The position numbers were made by a program, and so were the translations under genes. The notes beneath the pieces are model-generated. The model was not told where the DNA came from. It ran no database searches and was given only the letters and a program-made list of their open reading frames with translations. From Candidatus Omnitrophota bacterium (lineage in GTDB: Bacteria; Omnitrophota; Koll11; Pluralincolimonadales; Pluralincolimonadaceae): a stretch of DNA of 8,607 nucleotides. The number at the start of each line of letters is the position of its first letter. Position 1 is the stretch's first letter. Positions 1 to 6,974 of the stretch are shown here, one piece after another. The DNA is taken from positions 1 through 8,607 of the forward strand of contig JAKLIT010000053.1 in assembly GCA_022709465.1 (NCBI GenBank), read 5' to 3'.

Positions 1-300
1 CGGCCCGAGTTCCCTCGTCAGTGATAACGCGACGAGGCTCGCGATATAAAGTTTCGCCTCCATCTTCTGCATCTGGTACGCGCTCTGCAGCGCGAGCACC
101 ATACCGGTGAAGAGGCACGTAAGGAATACTATAGGCAGGCTGTCTATGCCCACCTTGACCATCTGCTCCAATACGGGCTTGCGCTTGAACGGAGGCATGA
201 ATGTCCAGAAGACCGTCCTGACCGCAAGGACCGTGATGCCCCCGGCATAATGCAGGAAGCTCATGAACCGCTCGCCAAGATGGGTGATCCAACCGCTCAT
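1..300 (-). CDS. mlaE: MlaE-type phospholipid ABC permease (3' end cut by window)
   Basis: This is the inner-membrane permease of an Mla/MCE-type ABC transporter, which moves phospholipids between inner and outer membranes together with an MlaF ATPase and an MlaD-type MCE protein. Only the first 100 codons are present; the frame is open to base 1. An amphipathic N-terminus (about residues 1-30) leads to FKRKPVLEQMVKVGIDSLP (about 38-56), a hydrophobic segment containing FLTCLFTGMVLALQ, and SLVALSLTRELGP at the cut. The TRELGP stretch, normally followed by VLTAL, is a hallmark of the MlaE/YrbE family. The ATG lies 4 nt after the stop of the TamB-like gene, and its SD (GAGG, 10 nt upstream) sits inside the last codons of that gene, so translation is probably coupled. 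mlaF and mlaD would be expected further downstream, outside the window. The family call is firm. The direction of lipid transport cannot be told. Confidence 0.9.
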   Translation of the reverse strand, partial: MSGWITHLGERFMSFLHYAGGITVLAVRTVFWTFMPPFKRKPVLEQMVKVGIDSLPIVFLTCLFTGMVLALQSAYQMQKMEAKLYIASLVALSLTRELGP

Positions 301-304
301 ATCT

Positions 305-2101
305 TCAGAACCTCACTTTGTGCTCAACGCCGACGAATTCGTCGTCTTCCTTCATCCTGACCTTCAGGTTCGCCGGCGCGCCGAGCTTATACTCAAGTTC
401 CATCTCATCGGTGCCGGGCCTGTACTCTTCCCCGTTCTGCGCTTCGTACGTCTTGAAATTTACCCTAAACTGCTCGTTCAGGTTAGCGCCCGTTACGTAT
501 TCGTCACCGACCGGCGTCTTCGTCACCGTAGCGCCCTCCCATACTACCGACTGGCCCGATCTTACCTCAATACTATTGAATACGCGCGGCGTGCCAATAT
601 CCGCCGTATTTATGCTCCCTTCCAGTTCCAGCGCCTCCCCATCAGTATAAACTTTTGAATCGATAAATTCAAGCCTTGATCCTCTTCCCCTGATGTTGAC
701 CTCAGCCGAGTTATAGCCGATCACGCTTATGTTCCCGTTAAATAACTCGAGTTCGGCGTCTATCTCCATCTGCTTGCCGAGTTCGCCGCGTATACGGAGG
801 TCACCGATAACCGTCCCCGAAAGCAGGCCCTTATCCGTCATGAGGTCCATGAGGCCGCCGAGCTGGGCGCCCTTGAACTTCATGTGGACGTCGAGGTCGT
901 TTTTGCCCGTCAGGGAGACCGAGGCGTTCATTATCATCACGTCGCCGTAATTCACGCCGGTCAGTTTCAGGCGGCCGTCCCTGATCTCGAACGCGCCCCT
1001 GACTTCCCTGATGGGGTCGTAGTTTATTATCGATCCGGACGTGCAGAAGTCACCGCTGATAGATACGAGGCCGCCGTCCGGGCCGTAATTCAACCGGCCG
1101 TTTATCGTGTAGTTCGACATAAGGTCGAGGCCGAACGCCTTCATGTGGTTCGCGTTGACCTCGAGAGTGAAATCCGGCAGCTTCGAGAAATCGCCCGATA
1201 TCCCGAGACGGCTGACCTCCCCCATGGCGGTCGCGTTCCCCTTGTCATCCTCGGGGAAAAGGTCGAAATTGAACCCCTTTCCGGCCGTCTGCAGCAGGCC
1301 GTTAAGCATGGCGTTCTGCCCGACCCTGAAATTATTGAATGCGACCGTCCCTTCGGACGCCTCGATATTCCCGGCAAAATTCGTGTTCATCTTGTCGAGG
1401 GCGTCGAATGACCCGTGGACGAATATCTTATCCATCATGCCTTCGAGCTTCGCCCTTAACGTATAACCGCGGCCCCTGATCGTGCCCTCGAGCATCACCG
1501 CCGAACGGTCCACCGGGAACTTTATCATTCCGCGGCCCGAGAATTCCTGGCCGAAAATATTGGCGCTGACGCTTTTTGACTCTATGCCGCTCTCGCTGAT
1601 CTTGAAATTCCCGGTGACCGCGGATATGACACGCATCTTCCGCGGGTTATAGAACGTCCCGTCCCTGACCGATATAACGGCCCCTTCCCAGGACTGCTCG
1701 AAGATCTTCGGTATGAGGTATTTGATGTCCTTGTCCGGGAAGAATATCCCCGGGGAGACGACGGTTATCCTGTCAAGGGAACCATACCTTCCGAGCGCGG
1801 CGTCCCAGAGCCGGTAATCGAGTTCTATCGCTTCGGCGCAGAAGAAGAGCTCCCTGCGCGACTGCGGTTCCGCGGAAGCCGGCAGGTACACCTTCACATC
1901 CTTCAGGACGATCCCGCGGAAGACCCCGCCTTCGAGCCCGCCTATCTCGCCCTCAAGCCCTATCTTTTCACTGATCATCTCGAGCGCGGTCGTCTTGAAG
2001 CCGGAAAAGAACACCCTGCCGTGCAGGTCCAGGAACAAAAGGGCCACAAGGATAAGCGATCCCGCGATGACAACGGCCAGGTTCGGCCTGTGCCTCCTCA
2101 T
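305..2101 (-). CDS. AsmA/TamB-like single-pass envelope protein
   Basis: I do not recognise an exact family, but the architecture is that of the AsmA/TamB group of lipid-transfer proteins. A basic start (MRRHRP) is followed by one hydrophobic helix at about residues 8-25, so the remaining 570 residues should be periplasmic. LEGEIGGLEGGVFRGIVLKD (about 49-68) resembles the N-terminal repeat of AsmA/TamB proteins. The body alternates short beta-strands with G-D/N turns (for example IRGRG, ISGDF, LRIRGE), as in a beta-taco groove. The C-terminus (about 568-598) reads as paired amphipathic strands ending VEHKVRF; a final aromatic residue recalls the TamB C-terminal domain and outer-membrane strands. 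At 598 aa it is near the length of AsmA (about 617 in E. coli) and half that of TamB (about 1,260). The start overlaps the clpC stop (ATGA) and has no good SD upstream, so reinitiation is likely. Its link to mlaE suggests a role in phospholipid trafficking; this is inferred from context. Confidence 0.7.
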   Translation of the reverse strand: MRRHRPNLAVVIAGSLILVALLFLDLHGRVFFSGFKTTALEMISEKIGLEGEIGGLEGGVFRGIVLKDVKVYLPASAEPQSRRELFFCAEAIELDYRLWDAALGRYGSLDRITVVSPGIFFPDKDIKYLIPKIFEQSWEGAVISVRDGTFYNPRKMRVISAVTGNFKISESGIESKSVSANIFGQEFSGRGMIKFPVDRSAVMLEGTIRGRGYTLRAKLEGMMDKIFVHGSFDALDKMNTNFAGNIEASEGTVAFNNFRVGQNAMLNGLLQTAGKGFNFDLFPEDDKGNATAMGEVSRLGISGDFSKLPDFTLEVNANHMKAFGLDLMSNYTINGRLNYGPDGGLVSISGDFCTSGSIINYDPIREVRGAFEIRDGRLKLTGVNYGDVMIMNASVSLTGKNDLDVHMKFKGAQLGGLMDLMTDKGLLSGTVIGDLRIRGELGKQMEIDAELELFNGNISVIGYNSAEVNIRGRGSRLEFIDSKVYTDGEALELEGSINTADIGTPRVFNSIEVRSGQSVVWEGATVTKTPVGDEYVTGANLNEQFRVNFKTYEAQNGEEYRPGTDEMELEYKLGAPANLKVRMKEDDEFVGVEHKVRF

Positions 2102-4524
2102 TCGAATATCAGATGGTCGACTTTTGCGCCGATCTTTACGGCGCCGCCCCTCTTTATCCTTCCCGATATGATCTCCTCGGCAAGCGGGTCCTCGAGGAAG
2201 CGCTGTATCGTCCTTTTAATGGGCCTCGCGCCGTAGACGGGGTCGAAGCCCTTTTCTATCAGGAAATCCGTCGCTTCCTTGTTAAGTTCTATGCTTATTT
2301 CATGCTGTTCCTTCAGGCGGTTCTTCACCTCGGCGACCTCAAGGTCGACTATCTTATAGAGGTCCTCTTTCGTGAGCGGCCTGAATACGATTATATCGTC
2401 GACCCTGTTTATGAACTCGGGCTTGAACGTCTTCTTGACCTCGTCGAGGAGTTTTGTCTTCATCGTCTGGTACGTCATCTCTTCCTTGTCGGATTTGAAA
2501 CCCAGCGACCCCTGCTTCCTGAACGTCTCGGCGCCTATGTTCGAGGTCATGATCAGGACGGTATTCTTGAAATCGACCCTGCGTCCGAACGAGTCGGTCA
2601 GCCGGCCTTCCTCGAGGACCTGCAGTAGCACGTTGAATACGTCGGGATGCGCTTTTTCTATCTCGTCGAGGAGCACCACCGAATACGGGCGGCGGCGGAC
2701 CTTCTCGGTCAGCTGCCCGCCTTCTTCGTAACCGACATATCCGGGCGGCGCGCCGACGAGGCGCGAGACATTGAACTTTTCCATGTATTCCGACATGTCG
2801 ATCTGTATTATCGCGTCTTCATCTCCGAAGATCAGCTCCGCGAGCGCTTTCGCAAGCAGCGTCTTGCCGACACCCGTCGGGCCGAGGAATACGAATGAGC
2901 CCGTCGGCCTCTTCGGGTCCTTTAATCCGGCGCGCGAGCGCCTGACCGCGTTCGCGATGGCCCCTATCGCCTCGTCCTGGCCCACGACACGGCGGTGCAA
3001 CTGCTCTTCCATCTTCAGCAGCTTCTCGCTCTCTTTCTCCTCGAGCTTCACTATCGGTATGCCGGTCCATTTGGCGACGATCTCGGCGATATCCTCATCC
3101 GTCACGCGCGGATACGCCTCCGCCTTCTGTTTCGACCATTCCTTGCGGACCTTCTCGAGTTGGCCTTTCAATTCCCTCTCCTGGTCGCGCAACCCGGCGG
3201 CCTTCTCGAAATCCTGGCCCTTGACCGCGGCCTCCTTCTCTTTCCTGACATGGTCCATCTGCTTCTCGACCTCTTTTATGTCGGGAGGAGTGGTCATCAC
3301 GTTGAGGCGCGCGCGGGAACCTGCCTCGTCGATAAGGTCTATCGCCTTGTCCGGCAGGTACCTTCCCGATATGTACTGGTCGGAAAGCTTCGCGGCCGCG
3401 ATAAGCGATTCGTCGGTGAACTTGACCTTATGGTGCGCTTCATACTTGTCGCGCAGGCCCTTCAATATCTCTATCGTCTCGTCGACGCTCGGCGGCTCGA
3501 CCATTATCGTCTGGAACCTGCGCTCGAGCGCGGCATCCTTCTCGATATGTTTCCTGTATTCGTCGAGCGTGGTGGCGCCTATGCACTGTATCTCACCGCG
3601 CGAGAGAGCGGGCTTGAGTATGTTCGACGCGTCGATCGCGCCCTCCGCGCCGCCCGCCCCGACGAGCGTATGGAGCTCGTCGATGAATATTATTATGTTC
3701 TCGGAACGCTTGATCTCGTCCATGACCGCCTTTATGCGCTCCTCGAACTGGCCCTTGTATTTCGTTCCGGCGACCATCAGCGCGAGGTCGAGTATCACGA
3801 CCCTCTTGTCGCGCAGTATCTCGGGGATGTCGCCTTTGATGACTTTTTGCGCGAGCCCTTCGACTATGGCGGTCTTGCCTACGCCCGCCTCGCCGAGGAG
3901 CACGGGATTATTCTTCGTCCTGCGGGACAATATCTGTATGACGCGCTCTATCTCGTCCTTCCGGCCTATGACGGGGTCGAGCTTCCCTTCGCGCGCGAGC
4001 GAGGTAAGGTCGCGGCCGAACGCGTCCAGCGACGGCGTCTTCGTCTTCGCCTGCGCCTGTTGCTGCGTGAAGCCGGGCGTCGCGGAGCCGAGAAGCGACA
4101 TGACCTCCTGGCGGACCTTGTTCAGGTCGAGGCCGAGGTTCGCGAGCACCTGGCTTGCCACACCTTCGCCTTCGCGTATGAGCCCGAGTAGCAGGTGTTC
4201 GGTGCCGATATAATTATGGCCGAGATTGCGCGCCTCGTCGGTAGCGAGCTCGATGACCTTCTTCGCCTTCGGCGTGAAAGGTATGTCGCCGGACACGACG
4301 GTCGGCGGGCCGGGCTGGACTATCTTCTCCACCTCGAGGCGTATCGCTTCCAAACTAAGGCCGAGGTTCTGCAGGACCGCTGCGGCGACCCCCTCGCCCT
4401 CTTTTATGAGGCCGAGCAGTACATGCTCGGTACCTATATAATCGTGGTTGAACCTCTTGGCTTCTTCCTTCGCGAGTATTATTACTTTCCTCGCCCTTTC
4501 GGTGAACCTCGAGAACATGTTCAT
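2098..4524 (-). CDS. clpC: ATP-dependent Clp unfoldase ClpC
   Basis: ClpC is a cytoplasmic AAA+ hexamer that unfolds substrates, including arginine-phosphorylated proteins, and feeds them to ClpP. At 808 aa it has the full family length. In order: two N-domain repeats (about 1-72 and 80-145), each with a GTEH motif (E33, E109) matching the phospho-arginine sites described for B. subtilis ClpC; first AAA+ domain with Walker A GEAGVGKT (211-218) and Walker B IIIFIDE (277-283); a coiled middle domain with a UVR-like stretch (about 409-470), the region that binds adaptors such as McsB/MecA; second AAA+ domain with Walker A GPTGVGKT (548-555) and Walker B VVLLDE (616-621); an LGF tripeptide (674-676) at the usual ClpP-docking loop; and GARPIKR near the end (sensor 2). 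The first ATG is preferred over Met3 because TAAGGAGG lies 9 nt upstream of it. The gene follows mcsB by 14 nt. No clpP is in the window. Confidence 0.97.
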   Translation of the reverse strand: MNMFSRFTERARKVIILAKEEAKRFNHDYIGTEHVLLGLIKEGEGVAAAVLQNLGLSLEAIRLEVEKIVQPGPPTVVSGDIPFTPKAKKVIELATDEARNLGHNYIGTEHLLLGLIREGEGVASQVLANLGLDLNKVRQEVMSLLGSATPGFTQQQAQAKTKTPSLDAFGRDLTSLAREGKLDPVIGRKDEIERVIQILSRRTKNNPVLLGEAGVGKTAIVEGLAQKVIKGDIPEILRDKRVVILDLALMVAGTKYKGQFEERIKAVMDEIKRSENIIIFIDELHTLVGAGGAEGAIDASNILKPALSRGEIQCIGATTLDEYRKHIEKDAALERRFQTIMVEPPSVDETIEILKGLRDKYEAHHKVKFTDESLIAAAKLSDQYISGRYLPDKAIDLIDEAGSRARLNVMTTPPDIKEVEKQMDHVRKEKEAAVKGQDFEKAAGLRDQERELKGQLEKVRKEWSKQKAEAYPRVTDEDIAEIVAKWTGIPIVKLEEKESEKLLKMEEQLHRRVVGQDEAIGAIANAVRRSRAGLKDPKRPTGSFVFLGPTGVGKTLLAKALAELIFGDEDAIIQIDMSEYMEKFNVSRLVGAPPGYVGYEEGGQLTEKVRRRPYSVVLLDEIEKAHPDVFNVLLQVLEEGRLTDSFGRRVDFKNTVLIMTSNIGAETFRKQGSLGFKSDKEEMTYQTMKTKLLDEVKKTFKPEFINRVDDIIVFRPLTKEDLYKIVDLEVAEVKNRLKEQHEISIELNKEATDFLIEKGFDPVYGARPIKRTIQRFLEDPLAEEIISGRIKRGGAVKIGAKVDHLIFE

Positions 4525-4533
4525 CGGGCCCTG

Positions 4534-4541
4534 CCTCCTTA
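4534..4541 (-). promoter_or_regulatory. Strong clpC ribosome binding site, overlapping the mcsB stop
   Basis: TAAGGAGG on the minus strand is the best Shine-Dalgarno match in the window. Its first three bases are the stop codon of mcsB. The spacer to the first clpC ATG is 9 nt and to the second in-frame ATG 15 nt, which decides for the first. Other genes here rely on GAGG-type or absent sites, so clpC may be translated more strongly than its neighbours; that is an inference from the site alone. Confidence 0.8.
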
Positions 4542-5600
4542 AGATTTATCTTTTAAATTGAACTTCTCTGAAATAAATTCCGCCCTGACGGCGTCCCTCT
4601 CCTCCGCGGATAGTTGTTTCCCTTCCTTCTTCTGCAGATGCGCGGGCTGTATCTGAATAAAAAGCCCGTTGAGCATATCGCGGTCGACGCCTTTTATGAT
4701 GCCGAGGTCGGCGCCGAGGCGTATCGTCGAAAGGAAATTCAGCGCTTCCTCGGTGCTGATGAGTTTCGCGCTCTTGAGTTCCTCGAGCGAACGCGTTATC
4801 CTGTCCTCGAGCAGTAGCCGCTGGTTCGCGTATATCGCGGCGCGTGCCGCGTTCTCCTGCTCAATTATCTGTTTTATTATCCTGCCGAGGTTATCTACCA
4901 TCTCTTCCTCGGGGATCCCCAGTGTAACCTGGTTCGATATCTGGAAAAAATTCCCGTACGACTCGGTCCCTTCGCCGAAGAGCCCGCGCGTGGTCATGCC
5001 GAGCTTGCCTATCGCCTGGATGATCCTACCCGCCTGTTTCGTCATAACGAGCGCGGGAAGATGCACCATACAGGACGCGCGCAGCCCGGTGCCGATGTTC
5101 GTCGGGCAGCAGGTCAGGTAGCCGACCTCCGGGGAATACGCGAAATCGAGGAACTGCTCGAATTCCCCGTCGATCCTGTCGGCGAGCTTCCATGTATCCT
5201 GCAGGTTGAATCCGGACTGCAGGACCTGTACGCGCAGATGGTCTTCCTCGTTGACCATGACGCTTATGACTTCGCGGTCGCTTATGAGGACCGCCTTATG
5301 CTCGGGCCGGAGCGCGTGCTCCCTGCTGACCAGATGCCTCTCTATGAGCATCTGCTTTTCGAGGCTGTCGAGCTCGCCCATCCTGAGGAACAGCGCGTCT
5401 TTAAAAAAATCTATGCGACCGTAGGCGGACTTGAAATCCGATATGACCGCTTCTAGCTGTTCCGCGTCCGCCCAGTGTGGGAACGGGTATTTTTTTATGT
5501 TGCGCGCGAGGCGTATTCGCGACGACATCACGATATCCGAGTTCGGGCCGGAGCCCTTAAGCCACTCACCCGCGCCGGTCCAGAGCTCGCCTAAGGTCAT
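4539..5600 (-). CDS. mcsB: Protein arginine kinase McsB
   Basis: McsB transfers phosphate from ATP to arginine side chains of proteins, marking them for ClpC-ClpP. It has a phosphagen-kinase-like catalytic domain. The protein is 353 aa, close to the usual 350-365. Visible motifs: SSRIRLARN (26-34), whose arginines bind nucleotide phosphates; NEEDHLR (117-123), the conserved acidic loop; CCPTNIGTGLRAS (164-176), where C165 corresponds to the catalytic-site Cys167 of B. subtilis; RGLFGEG (205-211); and FFQISNQ (218-224). Near the C-terminus RDAVRA (335-340) matches the RDxxRA motif of the allosteric phospho-arginine pocket, which separates true McsB from metabolic arginine and creatine kinases. 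The ATG overlaps the mcsA stop by 4 nt (ATGA), with GGAG 7 nt upstream. The clpC gene follows directly. All expected key residues I could check are present, so the kinase is probably active. Confidence 0.96.
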   Translation of the reverse strand: MTLGELWTGAGEWLKGSGPNSDIVMSSRIRLARNIKKYPFPHWADAEQLEAVISDFKSAYGRIDFFKDALFLRMGELDSLEKQMLIERHLVSREHALRPEHKAVLISDREVISVMVNEEDHLRVQVLQSGFNLQDTWKLADRIDGEFEQFLDFAYSPEVGYLTCCPTNIGTGLRASCMVHLPALVMTKQAGRIIQAIGKLGMTTRGLFGEGTESYGNFFQISNQVTLGIPEEEMVDNLGRIIKQIIEQENAARAAIYANQRLLLEDRITRSLEELKSAKLISTEEALNFLSTIRLGADLGIIKGVDRDMLNGLFIQIQPAHLQKKEGKQLSAEERDAVRAEFISEKFNLKDKS

Positions 5601-6082
5601 TTCTTATCTCCGGGCTTATTCTCGAGGTCGCGTATCCGGTCGCGCAGCTTAGCGGCTTCCTCGAATTCCTCCCTATCCACGGCAAGCTGCAACCGTTGCT
5701 TCAGGACTGATATTTCCGCCCTTTTATCCGGGCCGTCCGCACCCCTGCCCTTGGCGGATTTTCCCGTATGCTTCGTCGAGCCGTGTATGCGCTTGAGCAA
5801 CGGACGGAGGTTCTCCCTGAAAGCAAGATAACAATCGGCGCACCCGAACCTGCCTATCTTCTGGAATTCGTCGAACGTCATGCCGCACTTGTCGCATTTC
5901 ATCACGCCCGTCCCGGGCTCACTTAATCCAGCAAGGAAATCGGCAATGCTGAAATGCTGTTCCATCTCGATGCCCTTCTTCTTCGCGCAGGCATCGCAGA
6001 GATGGAGCTGCTTGACCTCATCGTTCACTATCTCGGTGAACTCGACCGTCGCTTCGTTCTTGCCGCAGGCCTGGCAAAGCAT
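5597..6082 (-). CDS. mcsA: McsA, zinc-finger activator of the McsB arginine kinase
   Basis: McsA is the cytoplasmic partner that binds and activates McsB and helps link it to ClpC. The protein is 161 aa (about 185 in B. subtilis). Two four-cysteine zinc-binding sites are visible: C3-x2-C6 with C29-x2-C32, and C63-x2-C66 with C81-x2-C84, the second set in the typical McsA sequence KCDKCGMTFDEFQKIGRFGC. A short polar linker (about 101-120) leads to a C-terminal UVR helical pair (about 122-156, EEFEEAAKLRDRIRDLE), the same kind of motif found in the ClpC middle domain and UvrB. Its ATG overlaps the last base of the transaminase stop (TGATG), with GAGG 5 nt upstream in the end of that gene. The missing linker length compared with Firmicutes is modest and all eight cysteines are kept. 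Confidence 0.93.
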   Translation of the reverse strand: MLCQACGKNEATVEFTEIVNDEVKQLHLCDACAKKKGIEMEQHFSIADFLAGLSEPGTGVMKCDKCGMTFDEFQKIGRFGCADCYLAFRENLRPLLKRIHGSTKHTGKSAKGRGADGPDKRAEISVLKQRLQLAVDREEFEEAAKLRDRIRDLENKPGDKK

Positions 6083-6954
6083 CAGAACCTCACGCCGTCG
6101 ACCTTCGTAAGTTTGTGGAATTCGCTTATCAGTTTCAACGTCATCTTGCCGACCTTTCCGTCGCCTATCTTGCGCCTGTCCATCCTGACGACCGGGATTA
6201 TCTCAGCCGCGGTCCCCGTAAGGAACATCTCATCCGCGTTGAAGAGGTCGTACCTCGTGAGGACCTCCTCGTGGATAGGGATCTCCTTCAGGTGCGCGAT
6301 ATCGATGACCGCGCCGCGCGTGATCCCGCGCAGGACACCGCTGTGTATAGGCGGCGTAAAAAGCGAGCCGTCCTTGACGGTGAATATGTTGTCTCCGGTG
6401 CACTCCGCGACATAACCCTCGGAGTTGAGCATGACGGCCTCTTCGACCCCCGCGTTTATCGCCTCGACCTTCGCGAGTATATTGTTAAGGTAATTCAGCG
6501 ATTTGATCTGCGGGTTGACGGATTCATGGATGTTCCTCTGCGTCGATATCGTCACGATCTCGAGGCCCTTGTCGTAAAACTCCTGCGGATAGAGCTTGAT
6601 CTTATCGGTTATGATAATGACCGTCGGTTTCGAGCACTTCCTCGGATCGAGCCCGAGGTCGCCCATGCCGCGCGTAACGATCAGCCGTATATACGAGTCC
6701 TTCATCTCGTTCTCTTTGAGCGTCTTCTTGACCGCGTCGACCATCTCATCCTTGGACATCGGGATCTCGAGCATTATCGCGTGGGCGGACTGGTAGAGCC
6801 GGTCGATATGCTCCTTGCATTTGAATATGAGCCCGTCGTACGTGCGGATGCCCTCGAAGACGCCGTCGCCGTATAGCAGGCCGTGGTCGAAGACCGAGAC
6901 CTTCGCGTCCTCCTTATTGTGGAACTTACCGTCGATGTAGATCTTAAGTGCCAT
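6082..6954 (-). CDS. ilvE: Branched-chain-amino-acid transaminase (PLP fold type IV)
   Basis: The enzyme interconverts Leu, Ile and Val and their 2-oxo acids with glutamate as amino donor (EC 2.6.1.42), the last step of branched-chain synthesis. I place the start at the second ATG (MALKIYIDGKF, 290 aa) because AAGGAG lies 9 nt upstream of it but only 3 nt upstream of the ATG at 6960. In numbering from the 6960 ATG, visible features are YGDGVFEGIRTYDG (30-43), HIDRL (51-55), the PLP-binding lysine in QIKSLNYLNN (K153), ECTGDN (E187 contacts the PLP ring nitrogen in this fold), and the phosphate-binding TGTAAEIIPV (248-257). The LNYLNN and TGTAAE forms favour the methanogen-like short BCAT group over D-alanine transaminase or PabC, though substrate cannot be proved from motifs. 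The gene lies 20 nt after lolD and overlaps mcsA by 1 nt. It occupies the place that ctsR holds in Firmicutes. Confidence 0.88.
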   Translation of the reverse strand: MALKIYIDGKFHNKEDAKVSVFDHGLLYGDGVFEGIRTYDGLIFKCKEHIDRLYQSAHAIMLEIPMSKDEMVDAVKKTLKENEMKDSYIRLIVTRGMGDLGLDPRKCSKPTVIIITDKIKLYPQEFYDKGLEIVTISTQRNIHESVNPQIKSLNYLNNILAKVEAINAGVEEAVMLNSEGYVAECTGDNIFTVKDGSLFTPPIHSGVLRGITRGAVIDIAHLKEIPIHEEVLTRYDLFNADEMFLTGTAAEIIPVVRMDRRKIGDGKVGKMTLKLISEFHKLTKVDGVRF

Positions 6955-6963
6955 GATCATTGT

Positions 6964-6969
6964 CTCCTT
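6964..6969 (-). promoter_or_regulatory. Ribosome binding site deciding the transaminase start
   Basis: AAGGAG on the minus strand follows two tandem TAA stops of lolD (6977-6972). Two in-frame ATGs lie downstream, at 6960 and 6954. The spacer is 3 nt to the first and 9 nt to the second, so the second is the likely start. The 9-nt spacing equals that of the clpC site. Confidence 0.7.
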
Positions 6970-6974
6970 GATTA

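Noticed and set aside
884..1411. Plus-strand open frame opposite the TamB-like gene
   Set aside because: Antisense to a complete reading frame with a sensible membrane anchor and coupled junctions at both ends; no recognisable motif in the plus-strand product.
2771..4213. Long open frames on the plus strand opposite clpC (2771-4213 and 2995-4191)
   Set aside because: They lie fully antisense to a well-conserved clpC, have compositions rich in Ser/Arg or Leu/Arg typical of shadow frames in GC-rich DNA, and show no domain or SD support.
5597..6082. DNA-repair role for the UVR motif protein (UvrB/UvrC relative)
   Set aside because: The UVR helix pair is shared, but the two four-cysteine sites and the position directly before mcsB identify McsA.
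6082..6954. D-alanine transaminase or aminodeoxychorismate lyase (PabC)
   Set aside because: The LNYLNN context of the PLP lysine, ECTGDN and TGTAAEIIPV fit the branched-chain group better; the alternative remains possible because substrate choice in this fold is hard to read from sequence.
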